From positions 1 through 64,000 of the forward strand of contig REBZ01000125.1 in assembly GCA_007692495.1 (NCBI GenBank): a stretch of 64,000 nucleotides of DNA, in the 5' to 3' direction. A program made the position numbers and the translations under genes. Of the stretch, positions 47,805 through 57,787 are shown in pieces (position 1 is the first letter of the stretch; every line of letters begins with the position of its first letter). The notes below the pieces were generated by a model, which was not told where the DNA came from, searched no databases, and was given only the letters and a program-made list of their open reading frames with translations. This DNA is from Alkalicoccus sp. (GTDB taxonomy: Bacteria > Bacillota > Bacilli > Bacillales > Salisediminibacteriaceae).

Positions 47805-50438
47805 TTGACTAAAAAACTAGTACTCGTGGACGGAAACAGTATTGCCTACCGGGCTTTCTTTGCGCTTCCGCTGCTGAACAATGAAAAAGGAGTATATACA
47901 AACGCGGTATACGGCTTTACAACAATGCTTTTAAAAGTACTTGAAGAAGAGCAGCCGACGCATATGCTGGTAGCTTTTGATGCCGGGAAGACTACGTTCC
48001 GTCACGATACCTTCAAAGAATATAAAGGGACGAGACAGAAAACACCTCCGGAGCTCGCTGAACAGCTTCCGTTGATGAGAGATCTCCTGAAAGCATTTAA
48101 TATATCCTACGAAGAAGTGGACAATTATGAAGCGGATGATATTATCGGTACACTGGCCGGACGTGCAGCAGATACCGGGTGGGAAGTGAAAATTTTCACC
48201 GGTGACAAGGATCTTCTGCAGCTGATCGGGGAGAATACGGAAGTCGCTTTGACAAGGAAAGGAATAACTAACGTAGATACATACGATCTGAAGGCGCTTA
48301 ATGAAAAATACGGACTGAAGCCGGAGCAGATTATTGATTTAAAAGGGCTGATGGGTGACAGCTCTGATAATATTCCAGGGGTGCCCGGAGTCGGAGAAAA
48401 AACAGCATTGAAGCTTCTTTCCGCCCACGGTTCACTGGAAGGCGTATATGAAAACATTGAGGCTGTTTCTGGAAAGAAGATGAAAGAAAAACTTATTGAA
48501 AATGAAGAACAGGCGAAGATGAGTAAGAAGCTTGCGACAATTTTAACGGAGGTGCCGCTTGCTTTAAAGCCGGATGAGGTACCGCTTGGAGAGAAGGATA
48601 CAGAAGGAGTTCTTAAGCTGTTCCGGGAGCTCGAATTTCAGTCACTGATCGACCGGGTGGATCCGCACGGAAAAGCCGGTGGAGAAGAGGAGCTGGACGG
48701 GATCGATGTACAGGTGGTGGAAAAACTGGATGAGTCGATGCTGCTTTCCCCTTCCGCTCTCGTCATCGAATCCCTCGAGGAAAATTATCATACAGCAGAA
48801 GTAATTGGTGCCGCCATTGCCAACGAAAATGGCGTGTTCTATCTGTCTCCGGCTCTTTTGTGGAGCAGCCCGGAGTTTAAAAAGTGGGCAGCGGATGAAA
48901 AACAGGAAAAAATAGTTTTTAATGCAAAACGGGCAGTCGTAGGACTTGCCTGGAAAGATATTCACCTGGAAGGTGTCACATTCGATGCACAGATGGCTTC
49001 CTATCTGATTGATCCCGGCGCCTCTTCCCATGAGATGGCAGATATTGCTGAACGGAAAAAAGGCAGGCAGGTACAGAGGGACGAAGCAGTCTACGGACGC
49101 GGTAAAAAGCAGCAGGTCCCTGAGGAAGAAGCGCTCGCCCAGCATTTAGGGCGCAAAGCAGCAGCTGTTCTTGATGTAAAACCGGATCTGGAAAAAGACC
49201 TGAAAGAAAATAAGCAGCTGGAACTATTAACAGAACTGGAAATGCCTCTTACTGTAATTTTAGGAAGAATGGAACGGCATGGTGTAGCAGTAGATAAAGA
49301 AGAACTGGCAAAACTTGGTGAAAGCCTGACAGAGAGACTTACAGAAATTGAGAAGAGAATTCACGATCTTTCGGGCACCGATTTTAATATTAATTCCCCA
49401 AAACAGCTTGGTGAAGTGCTATTTGAAAAAATGCAGCTGCCGGCACTCAAAAAAACGAAAACCGGCTATTCTACGTCAGCAGATGTGCTGGAAAAACTTC
49501 AGAACAAGCATGAAATCATTCCGGAGATCCTTCACTACAGGCAGCTCAGCAAGCTGAATTCCACGTATATTGAAGGATTGATTAAAGCAATTCATAAAAA
49601 AACAGGAAAGATTCATACCCGCTTTAATCAGGCGCTGACGCAGACGGGAAGACTGAGCTCAACAGAACCGAACCTTCAGAACATTCCGATCCGGCTGGAA
49701 GAAGGCCGGCGCATTCGGCACGCTTTTATTCCTTCGGAAGAGAATTCCTTTATTCTGGCGGCCGATTATTCCCAGATAGAGCTGCGGGTACTGGCGCATA
49801 TTTCACAGGATGAAAACCTCCTGGAAGCATTCCGCCACGATATGGATATTCACACGAAAACAGCGATGGACGTTTTTGAAGTGGACAAAGAGGAAGTTAC
49901 TTCTCAGATGAGGCGTCAGGCAAAAGCTGTAAACTTCGGAATTGTTTACGGAATCAGTGATTATGGGCTCTCCCAAAGTCTCGGAATTACGCGTAAGGAG
50001 GCGCAGTCGTTTATTGATAAATATCTGGAAAGCTATCCAGGCGTCCGGGATTACATGGATTCCATTAAGGAAGAGGCCCGCCAAAAAGGGTATGTAACAA
50101 CTATTATGAACCGCCGCCGCTTTCTGCCGGAAATAACGAGCCGGAATTTCAACCAGCGGACCTTCGGGGAACGAACGGCTATGAATACACCGATACAGGG
50201 AAGTGCAGCGGACATAATCAAAAAAGCGATGGTTGATATGGATTATGCGATGCAGAAAGCCGGGGTGGAATCAGTGATGCTTCTGCAGGTTCACGATGAG
50301 CTGATTTTTGAAGTGCCGGAAAAAGAAATAAAGCAGATGTCCAGGCTTGCCGCGGAAGTGATGGAAAACACCGTGGATCTTGATGTGCCGCTTAAAGCGG
50401 ATGTCGATTACGGGAAGACCTGGTACGATGCGAAATAA
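47805..50438 (+). CDS. polA: DNA polymerase I
   Basis: KKLVLVDGNSIAYRAFFALPLL...; DYSQIELRVLAHIS; LQVHDELIFEVP; TTG (47805) or upstream GTG start. Confidence 0.97.
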   Translation: MTKKLVLVDGNSIAYRAFFALPLLNNEKGVYTNAVYGFTTMLLKVLEEEQPTHMLVAFDAGKTTFRHDTFKEYKGTRQKTPPELAEQLPLMRDLLKAFNISYEEVDNYEADDIIGTLAGRAADTGWEVKIFTGDKDLLQLIGENTEVALTRKGITNVDTYDLKALNEKYGLKPEQIIDLKGLMGDSSDNIPGVPGVGEKTALKLLSAHGSLEGVYENIEAVSGKKMKEKLIENEEQAKMSKKLATILTEVPLALKPDEVPLGEKDTEGVLKLFRELEFQSLIDRVDPHGKAGGEEELDGIDVQVVEKLDESMLLSPSALVIESLEENYHTAEVIGAAIANENGVFYLSPALLWSSPEFKKWAADEKQEKIVFNAKRAVVGLAWKDIHLEGVTFDAQMASYLIDPGASSHEMADIAERKKGRQVQRDEAVYGRGKKQQVPEEEALAQHLGRKAAAVLDVKPDLEKDLKENKQLELLTELEMPLTVILGRMERHGVAVDKEELAKLGESLTERLTEIEKRIHDLSGTDFNINSPKQLGEVLFEKMQLPALKKTKTGYSTSADVLEKLQNKHEIIPEILHYRQLSKLNSTYIEGLIKAIHKKTGKIHTRFNQALTQTGRLSSTEPNLQNIPIRLEEGRRIRHAFIPSEENSFILAADYSQIELRVLAHISQDENLLEAFRHDMDIHTKTAMDVFEVDKEEVTSQMRRQAKAVNFGIVYGISDYGLSQSLGITRKEAQSFIDKYLESYPGVRDYMDSIKEEARQKGYVTTIMNRRRFLPEITSRNFNQRTFGERTAMNTPIQGSAADIIKKAMVDMDYAMQKAGVESVMLLQVHDELIFEVPEKEIKQMSRLAAEVMENTVDLDVPLKADVDYGKTWYDAK

Positions 50439-50452
50439 TCTGGAGGGTCACG

Positions 50453-51289
50453 ATGCCGGAACTGCCGGAAGTAGAAACAGTAAAAAACACATTAAATGAA
50501 CAAATAACCGGCCGGACAATAGCGGAGGTGGTCATTACGCTTCCAAGAATCATTCAGCTGCCGGATGACATTGAGGAATTCCGCATGAGACTGACTGGTC
50601 AGACATTCGAAAAAGTAGAACGGCGCGGAAAATTTCTGCGTTTTCTTCTTAACGAAGATGTTATGATCTCCCATCTCCGTATGGAAGGAAAATACGGGAT
50701 GTTTTCACAGGGAGAGCCCGTCGGCAAACATACGCATGTCAGATTTATTTTTACTGATGGGATGGAGCTTAGATATACAGATGTCAGGCAGTTTGGTACA
50801 ATGCACATTTTCACGAGAGGCACAGAGTTTAATCATCTCCCGCTGAAGCAGCTCGGGCCTGAACCGCTGGAAAAAGCGTTCACCCCGGAAGTGCTGAAAT
50901 CACGACTTTCTTCTGTGAGAGCTGTTAAAACGCAGCTCCTTGACCAGACGAAAATTGTCGGGCTCGGAAATATATATGTGGACGAAGCGCTGTTCCTCGC
51001 CGGTATTCATCCGGGGAAGCCTGCTCACAAAATTACGGATGAAGAAACAGTCCGCCTTCATAAAGCTGTTCAGACAACGCTTCAAAAAGCAATTGAAGCA
51101 GGCGGCTCGTCTGTCAGAAGCTATGTCAGCAGTGAAGGGAAATCCGGCAGCTTCCAGGAGCAGCTATATGTCTACGGCCGCCGGGGGGAGGCTTGCAGAG
51201 AATGTGGGACGGAGATTATTCGTTTTACAGTAGGTGGAAGAGGCACGCACATTTGTCCTTCATGCCAGCAGCATAAAGAGGAGGAATAG
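50453..51289 (+). CDS. mutM: Formamidopyrimidine-DNA glycosylase
   Basis: MPELPEVETVKNTLNEQITGRTI; C-terminal zinc finger CRECGTEIIRFTVGGRGTHICPSCQ. Confidence 0.97.
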   Translation: MPELPEVETVKNTLNEQITGRTIAEVVITLPRIIQLPDDIEEFRMRLTGQTFEKVERRGKFLRFLLNEDVMISHLRMEGKYGMFSQGEPVGKHTHVRFIFTDGMELRYTDVRQFGTMHIFTRGTEFNHLPLKQLGPEPLEKAFTPEVLKSRLSSVRAVKTQLLDQTKIVGLGNIYVDEALFLAGIHPGKPAHKITDEETVRLHKAVQTTLQKAIEAGGSSVRSYVSSEGKSGSFQEQLYVYGRRGEACRECGTEIIRFTVGGRGTHICPSCQQHKEEE

Positions 51290-51291
51290 TC

Positions 51292-51891
51292 ATGAAGCTT
51301 GGACTGACAGGAAGTATTGCTACAGGTAAAAGTACCGTTTCCCAGATGTTTAAAGATGAAGGCTGTCCGGTTATTGACGCCGATCTTATTGCAAGAGAAG
51401 TTGTTGAACCGGGGACACCGGTGCTGGAAGAAATTGTCCGTCATTTCGGGCAGCATATTCTGCATGAGGACGGTACATTAAACCGTAAAAGGCTGGGAGA
51501 AATTGTTTTTGAACACCCGGAAGAACGGGAAAAACTGAACAGCATGGTCCATCCGGCAGTAAGAATGGAAATGAAAGAGCGTTCGGAGGCAGCGGAAGCA
51601 GCGAAAGAACCGCTCATCATTCTTGATATTCCGCTGCTCATAGAAAATGATCTCTATTATCTCGTAGATGAAGTGCTGGTAGTATACGTTCCGGACGAAG
51701 TTCAGAAAGAGCGTCTGATCACAAGAAACGGCTATACGGAGGAAGAGGCCGATCAGCGGATCGCCTCCCAGATGCCGATTGAAAAAAAACGAAAAGAAGC
51801 GGATTATATTATAGATAATTCCGGAACGCTGGAAGATACTAGAGTTCAGGTGAAAGAGCTTGTCCGCAGGTTCGTACCGGAAAAACATTAA
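51292..51891 (+). CDS. coaE: Dephospho-CoA kinase
   Basis: MKLGLTGSIATGKSTVSQMFKDEGCPVIDADLIAREVV. Confidence 0.97.
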   Translation: MKLGLTGSIATGKSTVSQMFKDEGCPVIDADLIAREVVEPGTPVLEEIVRHFGQHILHEDGTLNRKRLGEIVFEHPEEREKLNSMVHPAVRMEMKERSEAAEAAKEPLIILDIPLLIENDLYYLVDEVLVVYVPDEVQKERLITRNGYTEEEADQRIASQMPIEKKRKEADYIIDNSGTLEDTRVQVKELVRRFVPEKH

Positions 51892-51924
51892 AACGCAGAA
51901 TAAATAAAAAAAACCTCTAAATTA

Positions 51925-51978
51925 TAAAAACACCTCCCATGATTTATGGTCCTGCGCGGGCTGCCGGGAGGTGTTTTT
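51925..51978 (+). terminator. Terminator-like inverted repeat after coaE
   Basis: AAAACACCTCCC-n-GGGAGGTGTTTTT. Confidence 0.65.
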
Positions 51979-52123
51979 ACTATGCTTTTTTGCTGTTCGT
52001 GAAACGGAAAAAAAGTCCCGAAAAACTGAAACATAAAATAACGGAAATTTCAGAAAAGTCCTGGTGGTACAGGGACCAGATATGGGAAAATTCCCCGTCC
52101 TGTTTTACAAATTTATATAGTCA

Positions 52124-52180
52124 TTCACAAAATAAATGTGTTATACTATATCTGTGAAAACGCTTATATAATATAACACA
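52124..52180 (+). promoter_or_regulatory. gapB control region: two CcpN-like sites in inverted orientation and one cre-like site
   Basis: TGTGTTATACT (52137-52147, +) and reverse complement TGTGTTATATT (52170-52180, -) match TRTGHYATAYW; TGAAAACGCTTATA (52155-52168) is one mismatch from cre consensus. Confidence 0.6.
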
Positions 52181-52199
52181 ATAGCATGGAGGGGTACTC

Positions 52200-53228
52200 A
52201 TGATACGAGTAGCAATTAATGGGTTCGGAAGAATTGGACGAATGGTGTTCCGTAAAGCAATGATGGATGAAAAGGTGGAAATTGCCGCAATTAATGCCGG
52301 TTATCCTGCAGAGACACTTGCACACCTTGTAAATTACGATACAGTTCACGGCACATACCAAAAAAGAGTGGAGGCAGAAAACGGCCGTCTGATTGTGGAC
52401 GGTAAAAAGGTGGAGCTCGTGAATTACCGTGATCCGGAACAGCTCCCATGGAAAGACCTTAACATTGATATCGTTCTGGAAGCGACAGGGAAATTCCGTG
52501 AAAAAGAAGAGGCAGCCAAACATATTACAGCCGGCGCCAAGAAAGTCATCATCACAGCACCAGGAAAAAATGAAGATGTGACGATCGTTTACGGCGTCAA
52601 TGAAAAAGATTACGACCACCGGAATCACGACGTTATTTCCAATGCTTCCTGTACTACGAACTGCCTTGCCCCGGTAGTGAAAGTACTTCAGGAAGAACTC
52701 GGAATCGAATCGGGAATGATGACTACTGTACACTCCTACACAGGAGATCAGCGGAACATCGACAACCCTCATAAAGATCTCCGCCGGGCCCGGGCCTGTG
52801 CCCAGTCCATCATTCCTACTACTACAGGTGCAGCCAAAGCTATTTCTGCAGTTATTCCGGAAATGAAAGGGAAGCTTCACGGACTCGCCCTCCGCGTTCC
52901 GACACCGAATGTTTCTCTCGTGGACCTCGTAGTGGATGTGGAAAAAGATACGACGGTAGAAGAAGTGAATGAAGTACTGAAAACGGCTGGAAAGAAAAAC
53001 ATGGAAGGGATTATCGGCTACACGGACGATCCGCTTGTATCAGTAGACTTCAACGGAGACGAGCGTTCGGCTATTATTGACGGCCAGTCTACGATGGTTA
53101 TTAACGACCGGCAGGTAAAAGTGCTTGCGTGGTACGATAACGAGTGGGGCTATTCCTGCCGCCTTCTGGATCTCGTATACCATGTAGGAAGCTTCATCCA
53201 GGCTGATCAGAATACGTACGCCTCCTGA
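52200..53228 (+). CDS. gapB: Glyceraldehyde-3-phosphate dehydrogenase (gluconeogenic GapB type)
   Basis: MIRVAINGFGRIGRMVFRKAM...SNASCTTNCLAPVVKVLQEELGI; upstream of speD. Confidence 0.94.
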   Translation: MIRVAINGFGRIGRMVFRKAMMDEKVEIAAINAGYPAETLAHLVNYDTVHGTYQKRVEAENGRLIVDGKKVELVNYRDPEQLPWKDLNIDIVLEATGKFREKEEAAKHITAGAKKVIITAPGKNEDVTIVYGVNEKDYDHRNHDVISNASCTTNCLAPVVKVLQEELGIESGMMTTVHSYTGDQRNIDNPHKDLRRARACAQSIIPTTTGAAKAISAVIPEMKGKLHGLALRVPTPNVSLVDLVVDVEKDTTVEEVNEVLKTAGKKNMEGIIGYTDDPLVSVDFNGDERSAIIDGQSTMVINDRQVKVLAWYDNEWGYSCRLLDLVYHVGSFIQADQNTYAS

Positions 53229-53242
53229 TAATAAGGAGCACG

Positions 53243-53268
53243 GCCCGCCGGTCCCCCGGCGGGCTTTT
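53243..53268 (+). terminator. Rho-independent terminator of gapB
   Basis: GCCCGCCGG-tccc-CCGGCGGGCtttt. Confidence 0.85.
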
Positions 53269-53459
53269 GTTGTTATTGGGCGATACTGTAAAAAAAGATT
53301 GCATTCTTTCCTTAAAGCCAGTATACTAACCTTCGTAATGTTTCCGTGATTATGTAAAGGGTTAGGACCTCTCAGGACTAACTTTCCCCCCAGTAATCGC
53401 ACGCTGTTGACAGCAGGAGATGTAATTTTGATTTTGAACATTAAAAGGGGGAATCCCAG

Positions 53460-53852
53460 ATGGATACTATGGGAAGACATGTTATTGCAGAACTTTGGCA
53501 GTGCAGCATGGAGAAATTGAATGATATTACATTAATTGAACGTGTTTTTGTTGATGCCGCCCTGGAGGCAGGAGCAGAAGTCCGTGAAGTAGCTTTTCAT
53601 AAATTTGCACCTCAGGGAGTAAGTGGAGTAGTCATTATCAGTGAATCACATTTGACGATTCACAGTTTTCCGGAACACGGCTACGCGAGTATTGATGTTT
53701 ACACGTGCGGTGACCGGATTGACCCGAATGTTGCCTCTGATTATATTGCCCGCGCCCTGGAAGCAGGTAAAGCAGAAGTTGTAGAAATCCCCCGGGGTAT
53801 CGGACCGATTGAAGTGAACCGTAAAAAAACAGAAGCAGCCTATACGAAATAA
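53460..53852 (+). CDS. speD: S-adenosylmethionine decarboxylase proenzyme
   Basis: [25 protein letters not shown] contains the conserved cleavage Ser region. Confidence 0.96.
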   Translation: MDTMGRHVIAELWQCSMEKLNDITLIERVFVDAALEAGAEVREVAFHKFAPQGVSGVVIISESHLTIHSFPEHGYASIDVYTCGDRIDPNVASDYIARALEAGKAEVVEIPRGIGPIEVNRKKTEAAYTK

Positions 53853-53859
53853 ACGTGCC

Positions 53860-53892
53860 CTCCCTTCCGCATGCGGAAAGGGAGTTTTTTTG
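53860..53892 (+). terminator. Rho-independent terminator of speD
   Basis: CTCCCTTCCGC-AT-GCGGAAAGGGAGttttttt. Confidence 0.85.
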
Positions 53893-53959
53893 GAGGTACA
53901 TATCACTGAACAACCGTATGCTGTCAAGCACTAGTAAAAAGACTATAATTTTCAGCGGT

Positions 53960-54130
53960 GTTAAAGCATGATTGATTCTTGGGGAAAGCTTCGCTTCCGC
54001 TCTGATGTGGAGGATATGTGCAGTATCCTCGAGCATATGCACTGCGGGAAAGCCGGCGGCTTTCTCAGCGGCAGGTGGAAAGAGCCGCCGGTATCCTTCT
54101 CTCAACACGGAGTTTTAACGGAGCCTGCCT
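53960..54130 (+). repeat. Family 2 left-half copy
   Basis: GGGGAAAGCTTCGCTTCCGCTC...AGAGCCGCCGG..CTCTCAACACGGAGTTTTAACGGAGCC. Confidence 0.7.
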
Positions 54131-54193
54131 GAAGTGTCTGATTGAAGTATGGACTGTTTCTTGCTATGCTTAAAGAAGATGAGGTGGATACAG

Positions 54194-54595
54194 ATGGGAT
54201 TTATGCAGAATGTAAAAAAGGTATTCAGTACAAAAACAGAAACAAGTGAAAAACATGAGGATAAAACACTTCAGACCCATTATTATAAAGCCATGAGAGA
54301 GAAAGTATTTGCTGAGCTTGAAACAATGTTTTCGAAGAAACAGGGATTTGATATCAGCTCCGTTTCGGATGAACATGGGGAAATGATCGTGCACGTTAAA
54401 AGCGGAAAAAAAGCTTTTATGGTAATAACGGTCATCATGGTACGGCCATACCGTACTGCCGTTGATTTTTCGGTTCATACGGAGACTGTCCTGTTCAGTG
54501 ATTTCGGTTTCAGTGCCAAGCTTATACGAAGCTTATACAAAGAGCTAAATGAAAGGCTCACCTTTGCCGGGACTGGACTCGGTGATGAGAGCTGA
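54194..54595 (+). CDS. Hypothetical cytosolic protein
   Basis: 134 aa; MGFMQNVKKVFSTKTETSEKHEDKTLQTHYYKAMREKVFAEL...; RBS GATGAGGTGG upstream. Confidence 0.65.
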   Translation: MGFMQNVKKVFSTKTETSEKHEDKTLQTHYYKAMREKVFAELETMFSKKQGFDISSVSDEHGEMIVHVKSGKKAFMVITVIMVRPYRTAVDFSVHTETVLFSDFGFSAKLIRSLYKELNERLTFAGTGLGDES

Positions 54596-54621
54596 GCCGG
54601 TAAACCAGGGAGGAAGCGACA

Positions 54622-55083
54622 ATGAGATGTCCGCACTGTGACCATAACGGCACTAAAGTACTTGATTCGCGGCCCAGTGATGAAGGGCGCGCCATCCGCC
54701 GCCGCAGAGAGTGTGAATCGTGCGGCTACAGATATACAACGTTCGAGCGGGTAGAAAAGTCCCCGCTTATTGTCGTCAAAAAAGACGGTAACCGGGAAGA
54801 ATTCAGCCGGGAAAAACTACTGCGGGGACTTGTGCGTGCCTGTGAAAAAAGACCGGTCCCTGTAGAAAGCCTGGAAAAACTGACGGCTGATGTTGAAAAG
54901 GAGATGCGGAACCGTGGACAATCGGAAGTAAACAGCAACGATATCGGCGAATATGTTATGAAGCATCTTGCAGACATAGATGATGTAGCTTACGTACGCT
55001 TTGCTTCCGTCTACCGACAGTTTAAAGATATTAATGTATTTGTCGATGAACTGAAAGACCTCATCAACCGGAACGGCTCCTGA
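54622..55083 (+). CDS. nrdR: Transcriptional repressor NrdR
   Basis: [45 protein letters not shown]. Confidence 0.98.
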   Translation: MRCPHCDHNGTKVLDSRPSDEGRAIRRRRECESCGYRYTTFERVEKSPLIVVKKDGNREEFSREKLLRGLVRACEKRPVPVESLEKLTADVEKEMRNRGQSEVNSNDIGEYVMKHLADIDDVAYVRFASVYRQFKDINVFVDELKDLINRNGS

Positions 55084-55302
55084 TTGATCGACACCTGATT
55101 TTTTCTTTGTTGTCAGCTGTGTTCTCCTGCTAAAACTTTGGTTCGTGGAAGCAGCCGGCCCGAACCGGTATCAGGAAATGAAGCGGACTGTAACAGAGAT
55201 AAAAAAAGCACAGAGATACTCGTGCTGAACAAAAAAGAGAGCAGATCCGGGGCTGTCCCAGCAATTGTGCCGGGACAGTCCTTTTTATGGGGAGGGAGAA
55301 AG

Positions 55303-56685
55303 ATGCAGTGGCAGGAAATTGTACCGGCAACTCCGTTTACAGCTTTTACGTGTGGAGATTTTTCGGCAGATAGAGCGGATACAATGACGATGCTGTATCA
55401 GCCTCTCATTGGTCCTGTAGCATACAGCCTCTACATGACACTGATGACGGAAATAAACAGGCAACCCGACAAAAAAATAACTGGAACACATAAACAGTGG
55501 ATGACGCAGAGCGGCCAGCAGCTTCCGATGCTTTTTAAAGAGCGCCAGAAGCTGGAGGCACTAGGTTTGCTTGAAACCTATCAGGAAAACGCGGAAGACC
55601 CTGCTATGTATTATGAGCTTCTTATGCCGCTTCAGCCGAAAGAGTTTTTTCAGGATGAGCTTCTAAGTGTGTATTTATATAACCGGATCGGAAGCAAAGA
55701 GCGTTACCGGGAGCTTCGACGATGCTTTCTGCGGGAAGCCGTGGAGTTGGAAAACCTGAAAAAGACGACGAAAGGATTCAGCGAAGTGTTCACGTCAGTC
55801 CACCCTTCGGAAATGAAAAGTACTTCCCGGGAAATGGATAATATTATTGCTGTTTCCTCTGATATCCAGGGAGTAGAGAAAGAGGCGGAGTATTCTTTGG
55901 AAGAGGCAGTTCCGCTGGAAGAAATCACAGCGCACCTTCCATCGTTTGTGAACCGTGAGGAGCTTTATAAACCGGAAAACAAAAAGCTTATTCAGCAGAT
56001 TGCTTTTTTATACAGCTTCACCTACGAGGAGCTGGCACACATTATCCAGGAAGCTATGCTCCACACTGATTATATGGACAGCAAAAAAATCCGGGAAGCA
56101 GCAAAAAGGAAATACCGTCTTCAGGAAGGCGGGAAGCCGCCGATGCTCGGTATGCGTACTCAGCCTCCCGGTCTTCTCAGCGTAAAAGGGGAACCTCAGA
56201 CAGAGGAAGAAGCCCAGATGAAATACTTCGACACCACCTCCCCCGTGGAGTACCTTCATGCTCTAAGCGGAGGAGCAAAAGTGTTCGAAGGGGATATAGC
56301 AATTATCGAGGAACTGATGAACGACTATAACCTCCCATCCGGGGTCGTGAACGTTCTCATCGATTATTTGTATCTCGTTAACAACGGAAAGCTTGCGAAG
56401 CAGCTTGCCTTTAAAATTGCAACCCAGTGGAAGCGGAAGAAAATTTCCACTGTCGCCCAGGCAATGGAAATTGCCAAGCAGGAACACGAAGAACGCCGGA
56501 ATTTTCAGACGAAAAAAACGAAGCCTGCCAGAGAAAAATCAACAGAGCCTGTGCCTAAGTGGATGAAAGACCAGGAAGAAAACAAAAAAAGCGGGGAAGC
56601 AGAGCCGGAAGATGTTTTGAAAGCGAAGCAGGAAGCGGCTAAATACCGGGAACTGCTTCGCAGGAAGAAAGAAAAGAAAGGATGA
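55303..56685 (+). CDS. dnaB: Replication initiation and membrane attachment protein DnaB
   Basis: Located nrdR-dnaB-dnaI; MQWQEIVPATPFTAFTCGDFSADRADTMTMLYQPLIGPVAYSLYMTLM. Confidence 0.93.
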   Translation: MQWQEIVPATPFTAFTCGDFSADRADTMTMLYQPLIGPVAYSLYMTLMTEINRQPDKKITGTHKQWMTQSGQQLPMLFKERQKLEALGLLETYQENAEDPAMYYELLMPLQPKEFFQDELLSVYLYNRIGSKERYRELRRCFLREAVELENLKKTTKGFSEVFTSVHPSEMKSTSREMDNIIAVSSDIQGVEKEAEYSLEEAVPLEEITAHLPSFVNREELYKPENKKLIQQIAFLYSFTYEELAHIIQEAMLHTDYMDSKKIREAAKRKYRLQEGGKPPMLGMRTQPPGLLSVKGEPQTEEEAQMKYFDTTSPVEYLHALSGGAKVFEGDIAIIEELMNDYNLPSGVVNVLIDYLYLVNNGKLAKQLAFKIATQWKRKKISTVAQAMEIAKQEHEERRNFQTKKTKPAREKSTEPVPKWMKDQEENKKSGEAEPEDVLKAKQEAAKYRELLRRKKEKKG

Positions 56686-56691
56686 TCCGGC

Positions 56692-57630
56692 ATGGATCCA
56701 ATTGAGCAGGCATTAAAACGGTTTGCAGGAGGAAGATTCGAGCAGCAGCTTCAGAAGCTCCGGCAGGAAGTAATGGCCGACAGGAGAATTCAGGATTTTA
56801 TGAAAGACCATCCGGAGGTCGGTGCGGAAGCACTGGAAATCGGATTAAATGAACTTTACCAGTACAAAGAGCAGTGGAAAAACTGTGATAACTGTCCAGG
56901 ACTCGAAGCATGTCCAAATCTGATGCAGGGATATCAGCCGAAGCTGGAAGTGCAGCGGGGCTACATTAATATGAGCTACCATGCCTGTCCTTTGAAGCGG
57001 AAGGATGACGAAAGAAAACGGCACGCTTCCTTCATGAAAAGTCTGTATCTGCCAAAAGAGATGCTGTCAGTCACTTTCGATGATTTCAAGGAGGACCATC
57101 CGTCCAGAATCAATGCCTTTGCAAAAGCTCTCGAGTTCTGTTCGTCTGTCGATCCCGGTCAGAACGGGCACGGGTTATACATTCACGGACCGTTCGGAGT
57201 CGGAAAGACATTTCTTGTCAGTGCGATTGCCAATGAGCTTGCCGACCAGGAAATCGAGACGATGCTCGTATACACTCCGGATTTTCTTCGGGAGCTGAAA
57301 GCAGGAATCTCCGACGGCTCCTACCAGGAAAAACTCGACAACGTAAAGCGGGCCCCTGTGCTGATTCTTGACGATATCGGAGCCGAAACAATGACCCCGT
57401 GGGTACGTGATGAAGTTCTTGGGGCGCTCCTGCAGTTCCGGATGATGGAAAAGCTGCCTACCGTGTTTACATCGAATTTCGATCTGGAGGAGCTGGAGCT
57501 TCATCTGGCAACAACTCAGCGCGGCGGGACAGAAAAAATCGACCAGCTGAAAGCAAAACGCATCATGGAACGAATTCAGTATTTAAATTTTCCACTTTCC
57601 ATGGAAGGGGACAACAAAAGAAAAGCATAA
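56692..57630 (+). CDS. dnaI: Primosomal protein DnaI (helicase loader)
   Basis: Cys/His N-terminal CDNCPGLEACPNLMQGY; GPFGVGKTFLVSAIANELADQ Walker A. Confidence 0.96.
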   Translation: MDPIEQALKRFAGGRFEQQLQKLRQEVMADRRIQDFMKDHPEVGAEALEIGLNELYQYKEQWKNCDNCPGLEACPNLMQGYQPKLEVQRGYINMSYHACPLKRKDDERKRHASFMKSLYLPKEMLSVTFDDFKEDHPSRINAFAKALEFCSSVDPGQNGHGLYIHGPFGVGKTFLVSAIANELADQEIETMLVYTPDFLRELKAGISDGSYQEKLDNVKRAPVLILDDIGAETMTPWVRDEVLGALLQFRMMEKLPTVFTSNFDLEELELHLATTQRGGTEKIDQLKAKRIMERIQYLNFPLSMEGDNKRKA

Positions 57631-57638
57631 TGAAAGAC

Positions 57639-57670
57639 ATGCCTCCATCAGCTGCTGATGGAGGAGGCAT
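57639..57670. other. Strong hairpin without clear U-tract after dnaI
   Basis: ATGCCTCCATCAGC-t-GCTGATGGAGGaGGCAT. Confidence 0.6.
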
Positions 57671-57787
57671 CTGCCATTGAATATTTCCGTCCGCGATTCA
57701 AAAGCGCAGTTTCTTTTGCCGGAAAGAGCAATTGTGATACGATGGAACAAGAGAATTGCTACAATTCGTGAATGGAGGACATAAATT

